In this document: piece by piece, positions 55,673 through 64,000 of the stretch
How positions within the stretch are numbered: the first letter of the stretch is position 1
How the letters are laid out: every line of letters begins with the position of its first letter
Assembly (NCBI RefSeq): GCF_000143415.4
Contig: NW_003314335.1
Span: forward strand, 526,113-590,112
Length of the DNA stretch: 64,000 nt
Direction: 5' to 3'
Source: Selaginella moellendorffii
Taxonomy: Eukaryota > Streptophyta > Lycopodiopsida > Selaginellales > Selaginellaceae
Notes under the pieces: generated by a model
Told to the model about the DNA's origin: nothing
Seen by the model: the letters and a program-made list of their open reading frames with translations, nothing else
The model's database searches: none
Position numbers and translations under genes: made by a program

Positions 55673-58600
55673 TTTGGTATCAGAGGATGAGTCTCGGCGA
55701 GAACTATCCAATGAGATTGGGCAACTAGTCTCGTTGCATACGCAGAGATGAAAACGATGATCCGAGTGGGTACACGTTTGGGTGCAATGACTTCGCAATC
55801 GTTCCTTGGGTATGGTTTTGGTTACCGTTTTGTACCGTATTATATGAGCTTGCTCTTGGGCTCATAGGAAGGATTGAGTTGTTCCAGTAGCACGAGTTTG
55901 CGCTTGGGCTCGTGAGTGAGGCGCATTAGCAACTCGAGGTTACACTTTGAGTTGGCAGGATTAATGTTAACCTATCGGTGGTTCCATGAGTTGTTCCATG
56001 TACCATGGGTGAAAGCAAACCTCCCTGGGTTTGCTATGAGTGGCAAATAGGCTAGTCCGTAGCTGTTTAGCACGGCACTAGTGGATCCTTCCTAGGCATG
56101 ATTATAATTGGATCAGTCAAGACTGTAGGGAATAGTCTATTGGTTCAAGTAATCATTGCCGTGCTCTCTCATAAACTTTTCTTGGATTGAATTGAAGGCA
56201 GTGCGAAAGCAAGCTTGAGGTTTGGTCAAAGATGAGACCGAAAAGAGAGTCATCGAGGACGGAGGATCAAATACGTAAATCATTTTCTCTTCTTGGAGAG
56301 ATGATTTGCAACGAGGTGTGACTCATTGCTCGTGTTCACATTATGCAATCAAGAGTCCCTACCTTGATGCATGTTGGAGATGGTGGTCTTACAAGTGGTG
56401 AGTTATGGGATGGATAGTGGTGAAACACTAAACCATTTTGTCTAGGCTCGCTATTGGAAGACTTGGGTTGCAATGCTCAATTCTTTTCCGGGGAACCTTG
56501 TTATTGCTCCTTGAGTAGCTTGGTGTTGGAATAGTTTTGAGATTGGTCAGAAAGAGAGTGGCATAAGCTTGTCTGTGTTGTGAACAAAAGTTAGTGGTGT
56601 TGGGTGTCGTAAATCTCTATTGGTGGAGTGTGGCATTTATGTTGCATTTTGTCGAATCGAGTTGGCATTTGATACTCACATAAACATTTGAAGTAATGAC
56701 ATAAGCCTTGCTCATTGCATTACTCAATTGATGATCAAGTCATTGTGATTTATATCATATCCATGTGATAATGAGCAATGTGTTTACGAAGTTGCTTGGG
56801 TAAATGATGATCAACCCCAAAGTGGTTGATGGAGAAGCTAGTCTACTTGCACGAAGTAGCATTGTAGTAGCTTTGACTGGATTCTCAATGGTGGTCCAAT
56901 ATGCTAAGCTTATGTTAGTACCTTGTTTCCTTGAGGGTTTGCCCATAAGGTGTTGGGAATGGGTTGTAGCATTCATTTGCTATAGCTCATCTGTTGATCC
57001 GTTAGCACTTGGAGTAGATTGTTGGATGGAGAAGATGTGTAGTTGGGGCATTGACATCACTAGCACTTGTGTTAGTGGAAGTGGCATTGTTGATTCGAGT
57101 GATGAGGAATTTTCCATAGAGCTTGATTTTCCATGTCATTTTTCTTGTTAGTGTTTTGGCTTCACATTGGATCTTGAAGGTGATTGAAGAAGAGTGTTAG
57201 TGCAATATGGATATCCGAAGATGTGGTCTTCGTGATCAAGCCTTGGATGTTCATTTTGCACTTTGCGGATGTCAGTGTTGGATGTCGGTTATATGGGCAA
57301 AGATGTTCGATGCTTAAGCATGTTGTTCGATCATGAGAATTTGTGTTGAGGTGAGCCTATGTGAAGTTGTTGGTAGGAGGAAGTTGGTGAAGTCTTGAAA
57401 GTTTGCAATCCTGGACTGAGAGTCATTCCTTATCTAGGATGGGAAATTTTCCACAAATTTTCTTAGACTTTTCCAATGGCTGATCTATTGATTATTTTGT
57501 CCGAAAACCATTCCATTTTCGAAAGCCAGTACAAACTAGTGAAGGGGTTGGAGTTGACTTCGGTTGGCTTAGATCTTAGTAAGTAGTTTGTATGATGCAG
57601 CCCGAAAGGGATGCTGACTTTTGAGGCTAAGGCAATTAAGTTGGATAGAGTCTAGAGTTGGTATAGAAAAGTGGCTGTTGCGCTTTTCTCAGAAGGGTGA
57701 CCTTTGTGCCTTTCTTTTGTAGCGTTGTGCTTGGTGGCAGGTTGCACCTTGCATTACGTTAGACTCTACGAGAGTAGTGAGCTCTCACTGATCTTGACTT
57801 GGTCTTGGTGGCCCTGCGCCTTGGCTGAGGATGGTGATGTCCAACTTAGTTGTTTGAGGTTGAGATGTTGGTACCCGTACTATAGCTTTGTCTATGAGGA
57901 GGTTGTGTACCAATATGAGTCCATCTCATGGTCTTCACTTTAGTTTCGACTAAGTGTTGATCATGCATAGCTAGCCTCTTCAAGGCATGCTCAGAGCTAT
58001 TGACTAGGTGTGTTGGTGAGCTTATCGCAGTTGAGTTGGATTTGAGTGGTCATTTAGTTTGTGCTTATTTATGAACTTTTATCTCATACCTGGGGTATTA
58101 TGTTTATGTTGGATAAGTATGTGACTTGATGACAAGAGTTGGTGTTTGGGTCTTGTGAACGCAAGTTGAGGAGTGATTGTTAGTTGCTTTGTGACTAGTG
58201 ATTACTTGTAGACTTCATCAAGGACAATTGACACTTGCTTTGCTCGATGATGATTTAGCAGTGATGGGCTTGCTTTACCGGATGGTGTTGCGGAGGATCG
58301 TGTCGTTAGACTTGCATAGTTTTCCTATGTTAGTATATCGATTCTATCTCTGTCGATATCATTTGGTTATGTTTAGTCCGTGGTGTTGGATTTCATTGAG
58401 TCTTGGATGTGGTGATTCACTCCTTGATGATGTGTTATCTGTCACTGAGTTTTGCTGAAGGATTGGTCTCGGATACTAAGTATAGTATCTTCGACTTTGG
58501 TTAGCTTGGTTGCTGGAAAGCTCCGAGTGGTGATTCACTCTTGCTTTCTTCTAGCTTTGTCCTGATGTTGATGGCATTGAAGTGATGCTTTGTCATTGAC

Positions 58601-60638
58601 ATTGTTGATATTGAGATCTGAGTGAAATGAGATATCCTTCCAAGGATTGATATTGAGTTTCATTAGTCTTGATGAATATAGTGTTGATGATTTGGCTATA
58701 GCTTTGTGTTGTTGGCATTCGTGCATTGCTAGTTAGCAACTGTGTTGACGTTCAAACGAACTGAGTGGCAAGTTGAGTTAGTTGTGTTCTAGACGAGATT
58801 ATTTAGTAGAGGGTTGAGCTTTAGCTTTTCCTTGAAAAGTGATTTAGTCGTGGACTATGCTAACTCTACGAGAAGAAGAGTTAGTGATCGATATTAGAAT
58901 GTTGAGTCCTTGCTGGATTTGAGTTCGGAATATAGCAATCATTAATGATTCTTTTTGAGCTTGTTATGAAGTGAGTTACGTCTTGCTATAGATGGATTCA
59001 TGGAGGATCGTTTGATGATCACTTGTTAAGCATAGCTTCGTTAAGCTTAGCTTTTGGATTGATGCAGAAATGCTCTTCATTAGCTTTGGCATTATGAAGT
59101 TTGGCTTATGGATGTGTTGAGGAAGATATTGTGGGTTGCACCATGATTTCTTCTTTAGCATTGAAGTTAGCTTCTATGAGACTCGTGATCATTATTAGGC
59201 AAGACTTAGTTATAGGCTTCTTCGAGCTTTTGGTTCTTGAGTTTTGTGCTCATTGTTCCATTTGTTAGAAGTTGTTGGGGAAGGCATTTTGGCTCATTAG
59301 CTTCGATGTTGAAGTTGGTTTTTGCATCTGGCAATCATTGGTGATGATTGACTATCATCTAGGGTAGTTGATTGTCCTTATCACAAGTTTTGCTTGATTA
59401 TTGTTGGTTTGGAATTATTTGCTATTCTTCGGGATGGTAGATTCTTTCTTCAACGATGATTATACATCACTACATTGATGGGCTGATTGACGATCTTTCA
59501 TGATAGTTAGTTGTTCTCTTTGATGGCTTTTGGCTTTTCGCAATACCACATGTTCTTTGTGGTTTGCTCTGGATTGGTCTCTTGGGTTTGAGACATCAGT
59601 AGGATGTTGCTGACACTTGCTTAGGCAACTTGAGTTCCTTGGTATTGTTGGCTGGGATCTATTCAGGTTGGCTTTTGTGATAGTTAGCAGGCATGAGTGT
59701 TTGTTGGTCTTCCCACATTCATTCTCTTCTGTTGATTATTGCTCGAGTTAGTTTTGATAGATTTGGATGTTATTTCCTTTGGGTGATACATTCGCGAGCA
59801 TTGTGCTTGTTAGTCAATGATACTTTGTGTTCTTTGAGTTCTCTCTAGTAAGTTGTTGGCTTACTGTCTGCTATCTTCGGTAGTTAAGTTTTATCATTGC
59901 GTTTACTTGATGATATACTTGCTATTGAATTTTGTTGGATGGTGCATCCTATGTTTTCCAATGATAGTGATCTTGGTGGTTCCTATACTGTAATACTAGT
60001 TTATCGGATGATAACTTACTTGGAATACTTTTGTGTTCTAATCTAAGCTTTATTCCCTGATAATTAAATCTCTAAAATATCATTATCTATGACTTTGATA
60101 TTGTCCATCTATTGATCTTTGAGTTTGGGCCAGTAATGGGCAGACTGGCTTCGGCACTTCGTGTGCATGGTGAAATCTCTAGTCATGGGGTAGCTACTGT
60201 CGACTGGTCACATAACCCGCCTCTTTATCGATGTTCCTTATTCCGTTGAAAGGGCGTGACCGTGTAAACAACTCTAACTGCCTGTTTACAGTAGTCTATC
60301 TAAACCTTACCGACGGGTTTAGTTTCTTTGCTTAGGAGGGTAGGGGCCTCTGGCTTCTCTCTCTATGTTCCTGCGGGCAGGGCATATCACACTTTTGTAA
60401 GCTGGGTGACTCCCAGAGCAGCAGGGGTGGCTGACTCCGTTGGTCATTTCCTTGTCGGCGACGGCCGGAAGGTGTCTGAGCTGGTAGCGCATCCGCGTTA
60501 GACAAAGAGGTTACCCCCTAACTCATTTAAGTCGGTGCATTTCTCACATAGTGTGAGTACCGTGAACTTTTTATGGAGTTGTTTCCTTGGCGGTATTCTA
60601 GACTCGAGTATGCATCGACGAGGATGTCGATCTTCCCC
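55673..60638 (+). mobile_element. Family D internal region, noncoding
   Basis: About 5 kb that starts with the primer site TTTGGTATCAGAGG (from 55673) and ends at a polypurine tract. No gag, protease, RT, RNase H or integrase motif in any frame. The longest ORFs (73-115 codons) lack domains. With near-identical LTRs this must have moved recently by borrowing proteins, so it is a large retrotransposon derivative. 60473-60525 has a weak tRNA-like GAGCTGGTAGCGCA string but no foldable tRNA that I could confirm. Confidence 0.8.
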
Positions 60639-60651
60639 AAGGGGGGGAGAG
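60639..60651 (+). promoter_or_regulatory. Polypurine tract of family D
   Basis: AAGGGGGGGAGAG immediately precedes LTR D3. It is the expected plus-strand primer position. Confidence 0.88.
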
Positions 60652-61797
60652 TGTCGCGAATGTGACTTCGGGTATCGAAAGTTACCTGTCGACCAGTCCT
60701 TACGGACACTCTTTCCTTACTGCCACGATGGCAGGAGGTCGGTATTGCTGGACCCTTTATCAGCCCCTCTTGTTCAAGTGTTAGTAAACTGGACTTTGCA
60801 TCTGTACTTGGCCGGATGAGCATAAGGACGGAATTCCTAAGTGTCTATTCAGCCAAGCATACTTGGCCTGGCTTTTTAGTTCTCTTTTGCTCTGTCTTGC
60901 ACTGGCTTGACAAGAACCCTCGCGTATTGAGATTGGTCCCTCAATATCGCTACATGATAGCTTACCGTGTCTGCCAAACACCCTCGCTATCATGCCCTTT
61001 GTGTTAGTCTCAATTCGGTCCCAAATGCTATTTATGGAAAGTGTCCAGATTTGCTCATTTGGCATATCTACGGAATGTAGAGGTCGGCCTGAACACAATG
61101 GTGTTCGTCCCGTGTCCAAATTCGCATTCTAAGGACATTCCATATTTAGTAAGTTTTAAGCTTGTCCCAGAGACTAACTCCTGATACTAAGGGAGGCTTG
61201 GGGTGAAAGCCCAAAGCGTGTGTTCCTCAAGGGGGGGGGGCTATGGGGGGTTCCAAATGTATAGTAGGGATAGTGGGTAGGTCGGGCATGGCCGACCAAC
61301 CTGAGGCATAGTCTAGCTCCCGCTTGCGTGCCTGTCCTTGTTCTGCGTCCGGCTTGAGTCTAAGCCCAAGTTCCATTCCATGCTAGTTGGTGGAGTACCC
61401 ATATCCTCGCGTTAGGCCACCGGTATGCCGAAATAGCGCCAGACTCCGTTTGGCTCCGTTTTGCGTGCTGGTCCTGGCATTGGGATGCTGGTTGCTCTAG
61501 GACTGTTCCAAGTCGCTCCGGGCCCCTGTCCCTTCGCTCCTTGGGCTGTATGCTCGGGAGTTGCTCCGTGGTTCGGTTCCATCACTCCTTGGCTCCATGC
61601 TTGGGAGTTTGGCACCGTTCCTTCGTTCAGTGGCCCAAGGCCCTGAACCTCGGGTTCCTATGGACACGTGGCATGGACACGTGGCATGTGACATGTGGCA
61701 TCTGTCACGTGGCACAAAGAGGGTTTAGGTTCCGCTTCGTGGTGGTATCCTATGGTAAATCGCCATAGGATAAAGGGTCAAAACCACGTGCGCTACA
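60652..61797 (+). repeat. Family D LTR D3
   Basis: 1146 bp, almost identical to D2. Differences seen: 60966 (G for A), a G-to-A change near 61357, and one CACGTGGC box changed to CATGTGGC near 61692. It is followed by a primer site and internal sequence instead of host DNA. Confidence 0.92.
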
Positions 61798-62296
61798 TTT
61801 GGTATCAGAGGATGAGTCTCGGCGAGAACTATCCAATGAGATTGGGCAACTAGTCTCGTTGCATACGCAGAGATGAAAACGATGATCCGAGTGGGTACAC
61901 GTTTGGGTGCAATGACTTCGCAATCGTTCCTTGGGTATGGTTTTGGTTACCGTTTTGTACCGTATTATATGAGCTTGCTCTTGGGCTCATAGGAAGGATT
62001 GAGTTGTTCCAGTAGCACGAGTTTGCGCTTGGGCTCGTGAGTGAGGCGCATTAGCAACTCGAGGTTACACTTTGAGTTGGCAGGATTAATGTTAACCTAT
62101 CGGTGGTTCCATGAGTTGTTCCATGTACCATGGGTGAAAGCAAACCTCCCTGGGTTTGCTATGAGTGGCAAATAGGCTAGTCCGTAGCTGTTTAGCACGG
62201 CACTAGTGGATCCTTCCTAGGCATGATTATAATTGGATCAGTCAAGACTGTAGGGAATAGTCTATTGGTTCAAGTAATCATTGCCGTGCTCTCTCC
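61798..62296 (+). mobile_element. Extra family D internal start after D3
   Basis: About 500 bp that by eye looks identical to 55673-56171 (primer site to TGCCGTGCTCTCTC). The unit is therefore LTR-internal-LTR-internal and ends abruptly at 62296 against family A sequence. Unequal recombination or a rearrangement breakpoint explains this better than insertion. Confidence 0.82.
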
Positions 62297-63114
62297 CTTT
62301 ATGATTTCCCTTTAGGTGTCCTTCCCACTTCACCTTGACCAAGCCACACCATTATCAATAGTTCAAATTAACACTTTGAAATGGGAATTATATTCTTTAA
62401 CCCAAACAAAGACCTTGTCTTTGTTTAGCCACAAGATCACCTGGTGATCTCATTTTGACCCTTTAACAGGTCTACCAATAGGAATTAGGTCTTCCAGACC
62501 CTTTTAAATTGTTGACTATGACCCAGGGGCATCCCCCACACTTGGCGGTGCGCCCAAGCCAGCCCTTCCGGCCAAGGATCCATAGCAACTGAGACTGCGT
62601 GTCCCTATCTCATTCACCACGTCCTTGGTGCTCTTTGCACCAAAGTGTTCAAGTTAGATATGCTGAGCTTTCACTCTAAGCAATTTAACCGTGCATCACA
62701 ACTCCGAGGCATCCCTCATTTGGCGATGTGCCCAAACCAGTTTCCTCACTGAGAGTCTATGACCATCGAAATATGAGTGTCCTCATATTCCAAACCATCA
62801 CCACGCCCTAGTGATTTGGGACTTAAACCCAAGCACTAGAGGGTCTGGACTCAAACCCAACCTCCGTATATGCATCTACGGATGGCATCGAACAGGATGC
62901 TTGGCGTGACTCCCTATGCCGGTGCACAAACTTATACTTAAAGCGCGCTATAGATCACAACTTAGGAACCTAGTTCCTCCGCACTGCCAAGTCCTCTCAC
63001 TTGACAAGTCTATGATCATGCATGGACTCCTCCATGCTCGGCCCCATGGGCCACCCCTTTGAAGTTAGCACCTTCAACTAGGGGATTTGTTCCCCTAACT
63101 TGCTAATCTCACTT
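62297..63114 (-). mobile_element. Family A internal region, 3' and middle part (inverted)
   Basis: Matches 21045-21768 and, beyond the solo-LTR site, the reverse of 25855-25922. It shows the unoccupied site of solo LTR R3 near 63010-63060. It ends at TCTCACTTAG, precisely where E was inserted. Compared with 21590-21615 its double B-box-like motif has decayed by C-to-T changes. Confidence 0.8.
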
Positions 63115-63138
63115 AGAAGCTCTATTTCGTTAAAGTGG
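63111..63138 (-). repeat. Element E right terminal inverted repeat and TTAG
   Basis: TTAG (63111-63114) then the same 24 bp as at 45891, starting AAGCTCTATTTCG. The sequence beyond it holds the 3' end of gene 2 on the minus strand, so this is the other end of an E element in inverted position. Confidence 0.72.
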
Positions 63139-63525
63139 GAATTGTCATTATCCCACTTGTAAAATAAGGTTTCCAAACCTTTATATAGTATATAAATATA
63201 ACAAAATTCAATTGCATTGAGGCACATGCCATTTTATTTTAAACAAGGAAATGTCTACTCAATCACTTCTCCTCCCCCTGCCACTGCTTCACCTCTCTCT
63301 TCTCCTTGTCATCGTCGTCCAATTTCTTTCCATCCTTTTAATATTGGCTCAGTTGCTCCGAGTCTAGGTGGAGCCCAAGTCCCCATTCAATCTTTACTTT
63401 CCCCTTATTAATAAAACAACTTTGTAGACTTCCAATAACATGCTGTAACACTTCTAGTATAATGCAAATCCTCTCAAAGAATTGTCTTTTAATATTAATA
63501 CAATGGCATGGAACCCCATGCCATA

Positions 63526-63930
63526 ATAAGTTACATTTTTAAATAAATACATGCCATCTCAGACTGTTATTTTTTGCCTCCAACGCCTATACAATAATCT
63601 TGGAATTTTATCACTCTCCACACTATCAGGATTTAAACCCAATAGTAATGCCATCTCTTCTCTAATACGTCCACGCTCATGTTCAGTGGTCGAAGAACCC
63701 ATCCGGTTGAGCAGATTATGGAGATGCGGATAGTGCTTGGCTAGACAATATACATGCCATAAATGATGACTGGTGTCTGTCCGATCAAATGGCTTCTAAT
63801 ATACCGTTCCATCTGCCATTTGGTTGATTTCTGCAGCCACCTCCTGGACTGGCCGGTTCTCTATCACCATCGCTCCAAGCCGGTTTGCAAGGTCCCCCAG
63901 AACATACGGTTTCTTCTCCCTAGTTTCCAT
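63526..63930 (-). pseudogene. 3' end of gene 2 (inverted), one TAG
   Basis: Minus-strand exon after the acceptor TCTCTTGCAG: METREKKPYVLGDLANRLGA, then AEINQMADGTVY, a TAG, then HHLWHVYCLAKHYPHLHNLL and NPDSVESDKIPRLLYRRWRQ, ending in TGA near 63526. It stays in one frame on both sides of the TAG. The style (helical, charged, interrupted only by TAG) and the position next to the E terminus suggest it is the C-terminus missing from 52225-54526. This is not proven, because the middle would lie outside the window. The following 390 bp to the terminus contain palindromes at 63500 and 63224. Confidence 0.55.
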
Positions 63931-64000
63931 ACTGCAAGAGATGGGGTGCACTGCATATGTGTGCGTGTTCGCTGCAGTTTTAATCGGCGAGTCATCGATG

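Noticed and set aside
60473-60525. tRNA-like string (GAGCTGGTAGCGCA, then a GGTTA stretch)
   Set aside because: Resembles a D-arm, but I could not fold a complete acceptor, anticodon and T arm. It sits in D internal sequence.

Overview
The window looks like nuclear DNA of a land plant, probably a seed-free vascular plant. A spikemoss (Selaginella-like) genome would fit. Evidence: two plant-type host genes (RNase P subunit POP4 and a UPF0114 membrane protein), uniformly tiny introns (about 52-83 bp, typically 54-63 bp), a plant telomere-type TTTAGGG run, and Ty3/gypsy LTR elements primed by initiator-tRNA-Met (TGGTATCAGAGC). The species is an inference.

Layout. 1-6600: AT-rich, with local repeats, a decayed TRIM and a frameshifted secreted protein with a bulb-type-lectin tail. 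6616-10250: a small host gene island with POP4 (minus), UPF0114 (plus) and an unrecognised, probably broken gene (plus), plus a stray duplicate exon. 10500-38357: one long retrotransposon nest. A decayed Ty3/gypsy element (family C) is split in its RNase H region by a chromovirus-like element (family B, 11925-36514, target duplication CCTGG). B is split by a cluster of family A elements (14709-34168, target duplication AAAGG), which contains further LTRs in both orientations, a solo LTR and a TRIM. 38358-45890: family D LTR and noncoding internal sequence, interrupted by another family A element. 45891-54526 and 63115-64000: a two-gene element (E), itself inserted in family A sequence and split by a young family D element (54527-62296) and by an apparent inversion.

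Element E is the most novel part. Its two ends carry the same 24-bp terminal inverted repeat (TIR) beside a CTAA target duplication. It encodes two divergently transcribed genes: a 1022-codon ORF with a DDE-transposase-like set of acidic motifs, and a protein with a ParB-like GQHS module whose frame is broken only by TAG codons. About a dozen copies of a roughly 24-bp palindrome are scattered through its noncoding parts and introns. I could not assign it to a named transposon superfamily from sequence alone.

The LTR families A and D have large noncoding internal regions, so they are probably non-autonomous. A and B share primer-site and polypurine signals. A, B and D share a conserved core-promoter-like block in otherwise different LTRs. 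Stop codons and lost CpG/CNG sites throughout the older copies fit cytosine methylation and deamination. All comparisons were made by eye, and coordinates of repeat edges may be off by a few bases.
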